Source: Mycolicibacterium sp. YH-1 (GTDB taxonomy: Bacteria > Actinomycetota > Actinomycetes > Mycobacteriales > Mycobacteriaceae). Taken from it: a DNA stretch of 64,000 nucleotides. The stretch is from contig NZ_CP092915.1 in NCBI RefSeq assembly GCF_022557175.1, forward strand, positions 4,650,001 to 4,714,000, read 5' to 3'. Shown piece after piece: positions 41,492 to 50,320 of this stretch. Within the stretch, counting starts at the first letter, position 1. Each line of letters starts with the position of its first letter. The translations under genes were made by a program, and so were the position numbers. Below the pieces are notes generated by a model. The model did not search any database. It saw only the letters and a program-made list of their open reading frames with translations, and had not been told where the DNA came from.

Positions 41492-42684
41492 GACGCGGGC
41501 TTGGCGGGCGAGTAGTTGGGCTTGCCCAGCCCGAGCATGTACTGGCCGATCATGTTGCGGAACACCTCCAGTGTGCCGCCGTAGATTCCGACCAGCGGGG
41601 CGAACCGGTAGACGTACTCCGCGGCACCACCGTCGATGGCGCCGTCGGTGTCGATCGGCAGCGCCGACGCCTCACCGAGCAGGTCCATCAAATCGGGTGA
41701 GACGTCTCGCATGGTCTGCGCGAGGGCGACCCGGCCGAATATGTTCGGGGTGCTGATTGCCACCTCCATGCGGGCGACGCTGCGGCCCAGGCGGTAGGCC
41801 ACCGAACCATCGTCCACCGGACGGCGGCCGCTTGGATCGGCGGCACCGACGATCGCGGCGGCCTTGTCGCACGCCGCGACCATGAAGCCGCCCTGGTGCA
41901 TCATGATCGAGACGTCCTGCAGGCCATCAGCACTGGCGTCCACGGCGCCGTGCTCGGCGTTGAGCGGTTCGCGCAGCACTGTCCAGCCGCCGTTGACCTC
42001 GCCCAGTCGGTACCGGTCGTCGACCCTGACGTCGCTGTAGTAGACGATGTTGGTTCGGTCGCCGTCGACGGTGCGAATGCCCTGGATCTCGATGCCCGGT
42101 GTGTCGAGCGGCACTAGGAACATGGTCAGGCTCTTGTGCTTCGGCGCTTCCGGATCGGTGTTGGTGATGAGGAAGACGTACTGGCAGTTGTGCGCACCGG
42201 TGGTGAACATCTTCGAGCCGTTGATGATCCAGCTCGACCCATCCGCTTCCCGGACGGCGCGCGTCTTGCATGTCGCGATGTCGGAGCCGCCATCGGGTTC
42301 GGTGTAGCCCAGGCACAACCGGATGTGTCCGGAGAAGACGCCCGGCAGCACCTCCTCCTGAACCTCGGGCGAGCCGAACCTCTGCACCGACTTGGCGATC
42401 ATCGACGTGGTGCCCGCCGTCACCCACGGCACGTGGTAGCGGCGCTTCTCCAACTGCCACAGCCGGTTGCGCAGCCGGCTGAACCCGCCGTCGTCCTCGC
42501 CGTGCCACTCGCCCGCGATGTAGCCGGCTGCGCCGAGTGCGAGGTGGACGTCCTCGTCGAAGTTGTCACCGGTCTCCCGGTCGCGACGCAGCACATCCTC
42601 GGTGACCTGTGTCGACAGCAGTGCGCGGGCCTCGTCGAGGAAGGCCTGATCGTCGCCGGACAGCTCGACTCGTGAGAAATCCAT
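41488..42684 (-). CDS. acyl-CoA dehydrogenase (alpha-type of a pair)
   Basis: A 398-residue acyl-CoA dehydrogenase. FAD/CoA motifs: LGYTEPDGGSDIATCKTRA, GSKMFTTGAHNCQYVFLITNTD, and the C-terminal PLVGIYGGTLEVFRNMIGQYMLGLGKP. ATG 42684 has AGGAGA eight bases upstream. A shorter acyl-CoA dehydrogenase gene lies directly upstream (26 bases between). In mycobacteria such adjacent pairs usually form alpha2beta2 enzymes with one active site per dimer, acting on sterol-type side chains (established for ChsE1-ChsE2 and related pairs). Confidence 0.92.
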   Translation of the reverse strand: MDFSRVELSGDDQAFLDEARALLSTQVTEDVLRRDRETGDNFDEDVHLALGAAGYIAGEWHGEDDGGFSRLRNRLWQLEKRRYHVPWVTAGTTSMIAKSVQRFGSPEVQEEVLPGVFSGHIRLCLGYTEPDGGSDIATCKTRAVREADGSSWIINGSKMFTTGAHNCQYVFLITNTDPEAPKHKSLTMFLVPLDTPGIEIQGIRTVDGDRTNIVYYSDVRVDDRYRLGEVNGGWTVLREPLNAEHGAVDASADGLQDVSIMMHQGGFMVAACDKAAAIVGAADPSGRRPVDDGSVAYRLGRSVARMEVAISTPNIFGRVALAQTMRDVSPDLMDLLGEASALPIDTDGAIDGGAAEYVYRFAPLVGIYGGTLEVFRNMIGQYMLGLGKPNYSPAKPAS

Positions 42685-42710
42685 GTTCTTGTCTCCTACT
42701 ACCCTGTGTC

Positions 42711-43757
42711 CTAGGCGCTTTCCCGGGCGGCGACGATGTGGGCGATCCGAACCGCGGTGGCGCCGGGATCGCCACCTGCCAGCGGCCAGCCCCTGGCGCG
42801 GACCAGATAGGCCGTTGCGGCCGCCTCGGCCGACACACCAAGGCCACCCTGAATGTGGACCGCCATGGTCGCGGCCTTCGAGGATTCCTCCGCCATGAAC
42901 ACGAACGCCGACGGTCCGAGTTCCGGACGCGCATCGGGCTCGTTGTCCAGATACCACGCGGCCCGCCGGGCCAGCGCCCGACCGCCCTGGACAACGATCG
43001 CCATGTTGGCCAGCGGGTGCGAGATTCCCTGCAGTGTCGCGATCGGGACGCCGAGGGTGTAGCGCGTCTTGGCGAACTCGGCGGCGATGGTCATCGTCTC
43101 CTCGACCAGCCCGGCCAGCGCGGCGGCGGTCAGCAGACGCCACTCATCCAGTGCCAGTTGGTAGGCCGCCAGGGCCTGCGGTCCGCTGGCCAGCACGGTT
43201 GCGGCGTCAGCGGCGGCGGGGTCCACCCAGGCCATGGGCAGCCGTCCGATGTTGTCCACGTGGGGCGGCCGGGTGTCGAACGTCAGACGGACCACGTCAT
43301 CACCGTCGCGCACCACGATGTGGTCGGCGATCGATCCGCACGGAACAAGCCGACGACCGCCCGCGTCGACCTGACGCGGGTCGAGGCCGACGATCTGCTC
43401 TCCGGACACGATCGCACCGTCGTCGGGGCCCAACGCGCCCAGTCGGGCGAGAAGCCTTGCCGCACACACATGATCGATCCACGGCACCGGGGCGAGCGAA
43501 CGCCCGATCTCCTCCGCGACCAGCGCGAGGTCGACCATGGTGGCTCCGTCGCCGCCGACGGACTCCGGCAGGGCCATCGACGTCGCGCCTGTGGCGCACA
43601 ACCGCTCCCACAGACCCTTGTCGAAGCCGGTGGCCTCGGCGGCACGAACGGACTCAATCGAGCAGTTCGCCTTGAAGAACTTCTGATACGCGCTCAACAG
43701 GTCCGTCTGGTCCTCGGAGAGGCTGTAGTCCTCCCTGCGTAGTTCGTAACGATCCAT
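42711..43757 (-). CDS. acyl-CoA dehydrogenase (beta-type of a pair)
   Basis: A 348-residue, short acyl-CoA dehydrogenase-like protein. N-terminal helices (SEDQTDLLSAYQKFF), SMALPESVGGDGATMVDLALVAEEIGRSL and the C-terminal QGGLGVSAEAAATAYLVRARGW are visible. The middle FAD/CoA segment is reduced compared with the partner, as in beta subunits of heterotetrameric mycobacterial enzymes. ATG 43757 fits GAGGGG eight bases upstream; an in-frame GTG at 43763 overlaps the upstream stop as GTGA and is the alternative start. It is followed by the alpha-type gene after 26 bases. Confidence 0.9.
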   Translation of the reverse strand: MDRYELRREDYSLSEDQTDLLSAYQKFFKANCSIESVRAAEATGFDKGLWERLCATGATSMALPESVGGDGATMVDLALVAEEIGRSLAPVPWIDHVCAARLLARLGALGPDDGAIVSGEQIVGLDPRQVDAGGRRLVPCGSIADHIVVRDGDDVVRLTFDTRPPHVDNIGRLPMAWVDPAAADAATVLASGPQALAAYQLALDEWRLLTAAALAGLVEETMTIAAEFAKTRYTLGVPIATLQGISHPLANMAIVVQGGRALARRAAWYLDNEPDARPELGPSAFVFMAEESSKAATMAVHIQGGLGVSAEAAATAYLVRARGWPLAGGDPGATAVRIAHIVAARESA

Positions 43758-43759
43758 GA

Positions 43760-44602
43760 TCACTGCCCCTCTCGATCGCCGAAGAAGAACGCTTGCGCGT
43801 TGTTGTACAGGTAGTTGTCGAGCACGTCAGGTGGCAGGTCAAGGGCCAGCGCCTCGGGGACGACGCGACTCTGCCGCAGCACCGGCCAGTCCGAGGCGAA
43901 GATCACCTTGTCCTTGCCGCGGGTGCGCATGAAGTGCAACAGGCTGTCCGGCAATCGCTTCGGTGACCACGCCGACGTCATCAGGCGCAGGTTGGAGTAC
44001 TTGATGAGCATCCGGATGGCCACGTCCCACCATGGGTCGGCGCCGTGGATCATGCACAGCCGCAACTCTGGAAACCGCACGCAGACCCGATCGAGGTGAA
44101 TCGGGTTCTGCACTTCTCCGGGGATCGGCGGACCAGGCATGCCGGTGTTGATGCACAGCGGCAGGTCGATCTCGGCGCACTTGGCGTACAGCGGGTAGTA
44201 CACGGCGTCGCTCGGCGGGTATTGGCCGTCACCCCAGAAACTCGGCCCCACCGCGGTGTATGCGACGGGCAGATCCTTGGTGACTGCCACGAGTTCGCGT
44301 AACGCGGGCACGGGTCGCAGCAGGTTGATTCCACCGACGGCCAACGCGAACCTGTCGGGCCGCTCGGCCACGAACTTGCGGGCCGTCACGGAGGGCTTGA
44401 CCAGGTTGTCCATCAGGATCGCCTTGGCGACGCCGTGCTCATCCATCTCGTCGAGCAGCGCGGGCAGCTCGACTTGGTCGTACAGCGACTGCGGACCCTT
44501 GAAGTAGTCGTCGCGCACCTTGAGCATGAACTCGGGCTGCTTCTTGGTCTCGCCGAAGTGCACGTTGACCAGACAGTCAATCGCCCTGTGTTGAGGTGTC
44601 AT
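43760..44602 (-). CDS. amidohydrolase-2 family protein (short)
   Basis: A 280-residue, compact amidohydrolase-2 protein. Its first motif is IDCLVNVHFGE (Asn-x-x... with N-V-H where His-x-His is usual). Later features: ILMDNLVKPSV, INTGMPGPPIPGEVQNPIHLDRV, MIHGADPWWDVAIRM and FASDWPVLRQ. It lacks the N-terminal subdomain of the 400-residue relatives encoded in the same operon. ATG 44602 overlaps the ligase stop as ATGA. The stop overlaps or adjoins the next gene's start region. Confidence 0.85.
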   Translation of the reverse strand: MTPQHRAIDCLVNVHFGETKKQPEFMLKVRDDYFKGPQSLYDQVELPALLDEMDEHGVAKAILMDNLVKPSVTARKFVAERPDRFALAVGGINLLRPVPALRELVAVTKDLPVAYTAVGPSFWGDGQYPPSDAVYYPLYAKCAEIDLPLCINTGMPGPPIPGEVQNPIHLDRVCVRFPELRLCMIHGADPWWDVAIRMLIKYSNLRLMTSAWSPKRLPDSLLHFMRTRGKDKVIFASDWPVLRQSRVVPEALALDLPPDVLDNYLYNNAQAFFFGDREGQ

Positions 44603-46236
44603 TGGTTCCCTTGCTCCGCCTGGCTCTTGGCCCAGCGGTAGTCGGCCTTACCGTTGCCGAGGCGGCGGACCCTGTCGACGATGACGAACGCCTTGGGTGC
44701 CTTGAAGCGCGCCAGCTGCTCGACGCACGCCGCGTGCAGCGCGTCTGGATCAACGCTCGCTCCGGTGTGCGGTTGTACGAGCGCGACGACCTCCTGGCCC
44801 CACCGCTCGCTGTCGCGGCCCACGACGAGCGCATCGGCGACGCCGCCCTGGGCCCGGATAACCGCCTCTACCTCCTCGACGAAAACCTTCTCGCCACCGG
44901 TGTTGACCACCAGCGAGTCACGACCGAACAGGCGCAGCGTGCCGTCGGGCTCCAGGGACGCCCGGTCCCCCGAGACCACCACTCGTTGCCCCTGCACGAC
45001 GGGAAAGGTCTTACGGGTGGCCTCGGAATCGTCGAAGTAGCCCAACGGGATCCGGCCGGTCCTGACCACCCAGCCGACCTCCTCTTCCCCCGGCGCCAGG
45101 AAGCGGGTGAGGTCCTCGGACACCACGGTGCCACCCTCGCGCAGGTCGAACGTCTCGCGATGCGAGCCACGCTGGTTGTGACCGAAGCCCATGTTTCCGG
45201 TCTCCGAGGACCCGTAGCCGTTGATGATGGTGAGCTGCGGCAGTCTCTCCAACAGCGCGCTCACGTGCTTGGGATTGGTCGCCGCGCCGCCCGTTCCGAT
45301 GGCGTAGAGCGAGGAGAGCTCGTACGCGCTGTGCGCGAGTTCCTCGACCAGCGGTGCGGCGTAGGCGTCGCCGACCATGGTCATCAGGCCGACCCTCTCG
45401 CGTTCGACGGTCTGCCAGACGGTGGGTGGGTTGAACCTGCTTCGATCGTCGTAGAGCACGACCGGCAGCCCGGCGAGCGTCCCCGAGAAGAACGTCCACA
45501 GTCCGGCGGCGTGCATCAGGGGCGAGACGGCGAACCACGGTGAGCCCTCGTTGGCGCGCACCCTGTCGTGGATCTCCTCGACCGACGCATGGTCGGCGCC
45601 CACCATCGACGAGACGTAAGTGTCGCTCTGCCGCCAGAGCACGCCCTTGGGGCGCCCGGTGGTTCCACCGGTGCAGTACATGATGAGGTCATCGGGCGAC
45701 CCAGCGATTCTGCGGTCCGGATCACCTTGCGCGATAGCGTCTTCCAGTTCCACTGCTCCTGCGAGCCGCGGCGCGTCGCTGCCGTCGTCGACCTCGATCA
45801 ACAGGTCCGCGCCGAAACCGGCATTGCTCCTCGCGTCCGCAGGCAGCACGTCGGCGAACTTCGCGCCAAGTGCGCGGTGATAGATCACCGCCCGCGGCTT
45901 GACGTAGTCCAGTAGGTCGGCGACCTCGCGCGGCGTGTAGTGGTGGTTGACGTTGACCGGGATCGTCCGCGCCTTCAGCGCGCCAAGCACCATCTCCGGA
46001 TAGCGGTCGTTGTACATGACCAGCGCCACCCGGTCCTGTCCGCACTCCCAGTTCTGCAGGCCAGCACGGTCGTCGTGGACACCGAACCCCCTGTCCGCCA
46101 GGAAGTTCGCCAGCCGGCGAGTGCGCGCGGCCATCTCACCGTAGGTGGTTCGACGCTCGCCGCACACCGTCATCGTGCGGTCGCCAACCGCGTCAGCGAT
46201 GGCGTCGACGACGTCGCCGAGGGTCCATTCACCCAT
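44599..46236 (-). CDS. acyl-CoA ligase (FadD type)
   Basis: A 545-residue AMP-forming acyl-CoA synthetase. Phosphate loop LIMYCTGGTTGRPKGVLWRQ, adenine-binding INGYGSSETGNMG, hinge NTGGEKVFVEEVE and C-terminal catalytic Lys in LGNGKADYRWAKSQ. It resembles the ligase at 24237-25865 in layout (both have the NW-type ... GGTTG...KADYRW pattern). It activates an unknown acid. It starts two bases after the amidohydrolase stop (46239) and overlaps the next gene by four bases, so it is tightly coupled in the seven-gene operon. Confidence 0.92.
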   Translation of the reverse strand: MGEWTLGDVVDAIADAVGDRTMTVCGERRTTYGEMAARTRRLANFLADRGFGVHDDRAGLQNWECGQDRVALVMYNDRYPEMVLGALKARTIPVNVNHHYTPREVADLLDYVKPRAVIYHRALGAKFADVLPADARSNAGFGADLLIEVDDGSDAPRLAGAVELEDAIAQGDPDRRIAGSPDDLIMYCTGGTTGRPKGVLWRQSDTYVSSMVGADHASVEEIHDRVRANEGSPWFAVSPLMHAAGLWTFFSGTLAGLPVVLYDDRSRFNPPTVWQTVERERVGLMTMVGDAYAAPLVEELAHSAYELSSLYAIGTGGAATNPKHVSALLERLPQLTIINGYGSSETGNMGFGHNQRGSHRETFDLREGGTVVSEDLTRFLAPGEEEVGWVVRTGRIPLGYFDDSEATRKTFPVVQGQRVVVSGDRASLEPDGTLRLFGRDSLVVNTGGEKVFVEEVEAVIRAQGGVADALVVGRDSERWGQEVVALVQPHTGASVDPDALHAACVEQLARFKAPKAFVIVDRVRRLGNGKADYRWAKSQAEQGNQ

Positions 46237-46238
46237 GG

Positions 46239-47453
46239 CTAGGCGGATACCGAGACGCCGAGGAGAGCAAGGGCGTTGTCGCGCATGACCTTGCGGGTGT
46301 CCTCGGCGCTGAACTCGGGGAACTGCGGGATGTCGGCGGTGAAGGTCATCGGATCCGCAAGCCCCTCACCGTGTGGCCAGTCCGAGCCGAACAGGATCTT
46401 GTCGACGCCAATGGTGTCGGCGAGAAGCTTCACGTCATCCTCGTAGTACGGGGCGATCCAGACGTTGTTCCTGATCTGCTCCACCGGGTCCACCTTGAAG
46501 TGGTGCGGCGCGGTGTTGGCGGCCTTCTTCAGCCGCTTGATCAGCCGGTAGACGAAGTAGGAACCGTTCTCGATACTGGCGACCTTGAGCTTCGGGTGCC
46601 GGGTGAAGACCTGGTGCACCACCATCGAGGCCATTGTGTCGTGGATCGCCCGATCATCGAGCAGGATCTGATCCAGCGGATCCTTCTTGCCGAATCCCTC
46701 GAACTTCGCCTGGCCGCCCCACAGCGCCGCGATCGCCAGATAGCCGCTGTCGGACAGGTGAAAACCGACAGGAATGCCTGCCTCGGCCAACCGCGCCCAG
46801 ACCGGATCGTGCAGCGGATCGCCAAGGGACCGCGGCTTGACCATCCCCGGCACCGGCGCCGGCCGGACCAGCACCATCTTGGCCCCGCGCGCCAGCACGA
46901 ACTCGACTTCCTCGACAGCCTTTTCGGGATCGGCCAGCGAGATGATGGGCGCCGAGATGATTCGGTGGTCGGGTCGGTCGAAACCCCAGTCCTCGTCGAG
47001 CCACAGGTTGAACGCGTGCACCGAGGCCATCGTCGCCTCGATATCAGCCTTGAGCGCTTCCTCGACACCGCAGGCGAATGTCGGCAGCATGAACACCGTC
47101 TCGAGGTTCTGGCGGTCCAGGACCTTCACTCGCGCATCGCGGTTCTGGTACTCGGGGTGGTCTGCCATCCGGTCGACCTTCATCAGCGAGGCCGGGTCGA
47201 CACCCTCGGGGATCTCGCCGCGGAACAGCAGATCCAGACAGCCCGGTTCGATGATCGGATCGAACGTCGGATTGGGGATGAACTGATTGATCTCACCGCC
47301 CATGACGGCGAAGGTGCGCTTGCCCTCGGTGAGCATCTGCACGCCACGGCGCTTGAACTCCTTGGGCAGATGCCGAGTGAACGAGTCGATCGGCTCGTAG
47401 TAGTGGTTGTCGACGTCGATCGCTCGATAGTCGAGCGTGGCCTTGTCCGTCAT
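46239..47453 (-). CDS. amidohydrolase-2 family protein
   Basis: A 404-residue amidohydrolase-2 TIM barrel closely resembling the one at 38761-39993. First motif IDVDNHYYEPIDSF (Asp-x-His). Shared text includes FIPNPTFDPIIEPG, VHAFNLWLDEDWGFD, FLSDSG-type strand GFHLSDSGYLAIAAL and FGSDWPHGEGLADP. The ATG at 47453 overlaps the stop of the crotonase as ATGA. It lies between a hydratase and a CoA ligase, so it may open a ring before CoA activation, though order in the operon does not prove order of reaction. Confidence 0.88.
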   Translation of the reverse strand: MTDKATLDYRAIDVDNHYYEPIDSFTRHLPKEFKRRGVQMLTEGKRTFAVMGGEINQFIPNPTFDPIIEPGCLDLLFRGEIPEGVDPASLMKVDRMADHPEYQNRDARVKVLDRQNLETVFMLPTFACGVEEALKADIEATMASVHAFNLWLDEDWGFDRPDHRIISAPIISLADPEKAVEEVEFVLARGAKMVLVRPAPVPGMVKPRSLGDPLHDPVWARLAEAGIPVGFHLSDSGYLAIAALWGGQAKFEGFGKKDPLDQILLDDRAIHDTMASMVVHQVFTRHPKLKVASIENGSYFVYRLIKRLKKAANTAPHHFKVDPVEQIRNNVWIAPYYEDDVKLLADTIGVDKILFGSDWPHGEGLADPMTFTADIPQFPEFSAEDTRKVMRDNALALLGVSVSA

Positions 47454-48292
47454 GATCGGTCCTCCTGCTCTGGCGCCAGCGGCGGAAAGTTGGGCTGTCT
47501 CTTCTCGAAGAAGGCGGTGATGCCCTCAATGAAGTCGGGGCGCCGCATCGACTCGTGCATGAGTCTCTCGGCGTGGTCACTGGTGGCCACCAGATCCCGC
47601 AGCGCGTCGTCGTACATCTGACGCTTGATCACGGCCATGGAACTCGGCGCACAGTGGGCCGCCATGTCCTGCGCGTAGGCCAGCGCTCTGGGCAGCAGAT
47701 CCTCGGGGGCCACGACTTCCTTGACGAGTCCGAGTTCGGCCGCCTCTTCGGCGTAGAAGGTGCGCCCACTCAGGAGAAGGTCGAGCGCCGCGCTCCACCC
47801 CACCAGCCGGGGCAGGATCCAGGAGATGCCGTACTCGCCGATGAGTCCGCGCCGGGCGAACGCGGTGGTGAGCTTCGCTCCCGCAGCAACGAATCGGACG
47901 TCGCACATCAGCGCGTGCGTGAGACCGATACCGGCACAGGCTCCATTGATTGCCGCGATAATGGGCTTGCGCATGTCGGTGAGGAAATGCGGGTGCCGCT
48001 CACCGACGAGATGCGACATGTCACTGTCCTCGTCTCCAGTGGATTCACTTGCGCCGCTTATGGTGTCGAGGTCGCCCATATCGGCACCGGCGCAGAACGC
48101 CCGCCCGTTACCGGTGAGCACGATGACCCGGACGTCCGGGTCGGCCTCGGCCGCGTCCATACAGCGGTAGAACGCCGCGGCGAGTCCGCCGCCCCAGGCG
48201 TTCATGCGCTCAGGGCGGTTCAGTGTCACCACTGCCACGCCGTTTTCGAGTGCCTCGTAGAGCACCGGACTCTTCTGATCGGTGGCTGTCAC
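47450..48292 (-). CDS. enoyl-CoA hydratase/isomerase (crotonase)
   Basis: A 280-residue crotonase. Oxyanion-hole strands are FCAGADMGDLD and INGACAGIGL; the active-site helix is FARRGLIGEYGISWILPRL with a conserved Glu. C-terminal text FEKRQPNFPPL matches the family. It is the first gene of a seven-gene operon (crotonase, amidohydrolase, ligase, amidohydrolase, two acyl-CoA dehydrogenases, dehydrogenase). The start is uncertain: GTG 48292 gives the normal N-terminus; GTG 48346 would start almost inside dyad site 7. Confidence 0.9.
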   Translation of the reverse strand: MTATDQKSPVLYEALENGVAVVTLNRPERMNAWGGGLAAAFYRCMDAAEADPDVRVIVLTGNGRAFCAGADMGDLDTISGASESTGDEDSDMSHLVGERHPHFLTDMRKPIIAAINGACAGIGLTHALMCDVRFVAAGAKLTTAFARRGLIGEYGISWILPRLVGWSAALDLLLSGRTFYAEEAAELGLVKEVVAPEDLLPRALAYAQDMAAHCAPSSMAVIKRQMYDDALRDLVATSDHAERLMHESMRRPDFIEGITAFFEKRQPNFPPLAPEQEDRS

Positions 48293-48347
48293 TGTGACTT
48301 CATCGCGTCGTCGACTCCCGGAATGCCCCAAGCTGAATGTATGCACA

Positions 48348-48366
48348 TACTGTATACCTATCGGTA
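48348..48366. promoter_or_regulatory. TAC(T/G)GTA-N5 dyad, site 7
   Basis: TACTGTA-TACCT-ATCGGTA, 55 bases upstream of the GTG at 48292 that opens the seven-gene operon. Confidence 0.6.
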
Positions 48367-48548
48367 GCGCTCTCCGTCATAGGGCGGAAACACAATCACC
48401 GACGCGCCCAGCCTCCGCCGAGCGGCGCCGAACCGGCCCTGGTCCTATCCAGCTGGACACACTCCGCGTCATGCGCGCAGATGAATCTAGATCCACTAAG
48501 CACCCAGCCGAACTCGCTGATCCGCAAATTTCTGTGAACCCGCTGAGA

Positions 48549-48592
48549 GAAGGCAAGGCTTACCTCTTGTTACACAGGTAAGCCTCAGCTAA
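48549..48592 (+). promoter_or_regulatory. two adjacent IdeR/DtxR-like iron boxes
   Basis: GAAGGCAAGGCTTACCTCT (48549-48567) matches the IdeR consensus at about 12 of 19 positions. ACAGGTAAGCCTCAGCTAA (48574-48592) matches at about 14 of 19. They also create perfect ten-base arms AGGCTTACCT and AGGTAAGCCT. The pair ends about 48 bases before the start of the exported protein gene. Iron repression of that gene is the inference. Confidence 0.5.
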
Positions 48593-48639
48593 CGTCCAGG
48601 CGACTCACAGGCAACTTCGCCGCATAGCCAGGAGAAACC

Positions 48640-50256
48640 GTGCAACCAGCTGTTCATGCCGACTCGATGGATTGCGACTACACGTCGCAACACGCAGCAT
48701 CGCCCGCTCGCAGTACCAAGCTCCTGGTGGCTGGTATCGCAATGGCAAGCGCCAGTGTCATCGCCGTCAATCCCGTGATTGCGACACCGGCCATGCCCGA
48801 CGTGCGAGCGACGGCCATCGAACTCTCGGCGTTCGCCAATCCGATCACCGAGTGGCAGAAGACCTTCACCAACACGTTCACCGCTCTGGGAGCGCTGGGC
48901 ACCGGCGTCTCGGCGTCCACGGCCGCGCTGACGCAGGCGCTCAGCAATCCGGCGGTGCAGGCCCAGTTCGCCGGCGTTTTCACCGGCCTCAACCCGCAAC
49001 GTATCCAGAACACACTGGCAGCACTTCCGGGGTACGGGGGGCGCCTCGGCGCCGCGGCCGCGGGTTTTGCCGGGCAGCTCCAGGAGGCGCTCGCAGCCCT
49101 TCCGGGAGTCCTGCAGATGTCGGCAGGCCTCCTCGCACAGGGCAAGTTCCTCGAGTCGTTTGCCGAGGTCAACCTCTGGTTCTTGACGGCCGGTTTGTCT
49201 GACTTCCGTGGCGCGATGCTCGACGCCTTCAGGGTTCCTGGCGATTTCCTGGACTCCATCGGCCTTGAGCCGCTCGCCCGCATCCTCGGCACCTCCTGGA
49301 TGGTCACATCTGCGCCCGGGGCCCAGATCGCCGGCCCCGGCTTGCTGTCACGCGCCGTGATCGGCAATCTCGCAAGGGCATTGCTGGGCCCGCCAGTCAC
49401 CGCGATGTTCCAAACCATGGAGATTTTCGACGCTTTCGGGGCCGCGGTTCAGGCCGGCGACATTCAGACCGCGCTCAGCGAGCTGATCAACGCACCGGCG
49501 AAGATCGTCAACGCCTTTGTCAACGGGTACATTCCGGCGTTCGTTGGCGACCCCGATGGCCCCTTCCCGCCCGGCCCCGGTCAGACATTCCCAGGCCTCC
49601 TCTCCCCGACGGGCACCCTCGACTTCTTCTTCCGACAGGTGCCGGAGGAGATCGCCAAGGCTCTGCAGTTCCCGCGGCCGACTCCGCCTGCTCCGGCAGT
49701 GGTCACCACCTCCGCGGCAGACGTCACCCTGGTGTCCGCGTCGCCGAGCGACATCCCCAGCAGCAGTACCCTCCCGCTCACGCTCGAGACCCCCGCTGCT
49801 GTCGAAACCGCCCCGGCTGTCGGGGAGGGCGCGGCCCCCGAGGGTTCGACCGACACCGTGGTCACCACACCCGAACCTGAGAGTGCGGGCAGCGGTAGCG
49901 GCACCTCCCCCGTCGACGACACGGATGCCGGCGCTGACGACGGGGCGGGCGCCAATGATGGTGGCGACAGCGAGGGATCGCAGGGCGATACGGGTGGCGA
50001 GACCAAGCCATCCGAGACCAAGCCATCCGACACCAAGCCCAGCGACACCAAGCCGTCTGACACCAAGTCCGATGACAGCAAGTCTGACGACAAGAAGTCC
50101 AACGACACCAAGTCGGACAACGGCAAGCCGGACAACGGCAAGCCGAGCAAAACCAAGTCAGACGACAGCAAGTCCAGCGACGCCAAGTCCAACGACACTA
50201 AGTCCAGCGACAACAAGTCGGGTGGCAGTGACAACAAATCCAGCGGCGGTGAGTGA
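48640..50256 (+). CDS. large exported protein with acidic/Lys-rich repeat tail
   Basis: A 538-residue protein. Residues about 25-50 form a hydrophobic export signal (LLVAGIAMASASVIAVNPVIATPAM). The next 290 residues are Ala/Leu-rich and amphipathic, with ITEWQKTFTNTFTALGALG and FVGDPDGPFPPGPGQTFPGLLSPTGTLDFFFRQVP, a pattern seen in several mycobacterial exported proteins. The tail (about 410-538) is low complexity: acidic Gly/Asp, then repeated KPSDT and KSDDSKS units. Function is unknown; a cell-surface role is likely. GTG 48640 has AGGAG about eight bases upstream. IdeR-like boxes in front suggest iron control. It converges with the dihydrodipicolinate-synthase-like gene. Confidence 0.8.
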   Translation: MQPAVHADSMDCDYTSQHAASPARSTKLLVAGIAMASASVIAVNPVIATPAMPDVRATAIELSAFANPITEWQKTFTNTFTALGALGTGVSASTAALTQALSNPAVQAQFAGVFTGLNPQRIQNTLAALPGYGGRLGAAAAGFAGQLQEALAALPGVLQMSAGLLAQGKFLESFAEVNLWFLTAGLSDFRGAMLDAFRVPGDFLDSIGLEPLARILGTSWMVTSAPGAQIAGPGLLSRAVIGNLARALLGPPVTAMFQTMEIFDAFGAAVQAGDIQTALSELINAPAKIVNAFVNGYIPAFVGDPDGPFPPGPGQTFPGLLSPTGTLDFFFRQVPEEIAKALQFPRPTPPAPAVVTTSAADVTLVSASPSDIPSSSTLPLTLETPAAVETAPAVGEGAAPEGSTDTVVTTPEPESAGSGSGTSPVDDTDAGADDGAGANDGGDSEGSQGDTGGETKPSETKPSDTKPSDTKPSDTKSDDSKSDDKKSNDTKSDNGKPDNGKPSKTKSDDSKSSDAKSNDTKSSDNKSGGSDNKSSGGE

Positions 50257-50280
50257 GCTGCGCTGAAATGAACTGAGCGC

Positions 50281-50318
50281 CCGGGGTCTGACGACACGAT
50301 CGTGCCGTCAGGCCCCGG
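50281..50318. terminator. bidirectional hairpin terminator
   Basis: CCGGGGTCTGACG (50281-50293) pairs with CGTCAGGCCCCGG (50306-50318), one mismatch, and the loop contains the dyad CACGATCGTG. T-rich sequence follows on the plus strand. It lies exactly between the convergent exported-protein and synthase genes. Confidence 0.75.
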
Positions 50319-50320
50319 TT

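Larger units (their letters stand above)
48293..48639. other. 347-bp intergenic region with two regulatory zones
   Basis: The left part holds dyad site 7 (48348-48366) for the leftward operon. The right part holds the paired IdeR-like boxes (48549-48592) for the rightward exported protein gene and its AGGAG ribosome site near 48631. Between 48367 and 48548 I see neither a gene nor a repeat. Confidence 0.7.
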
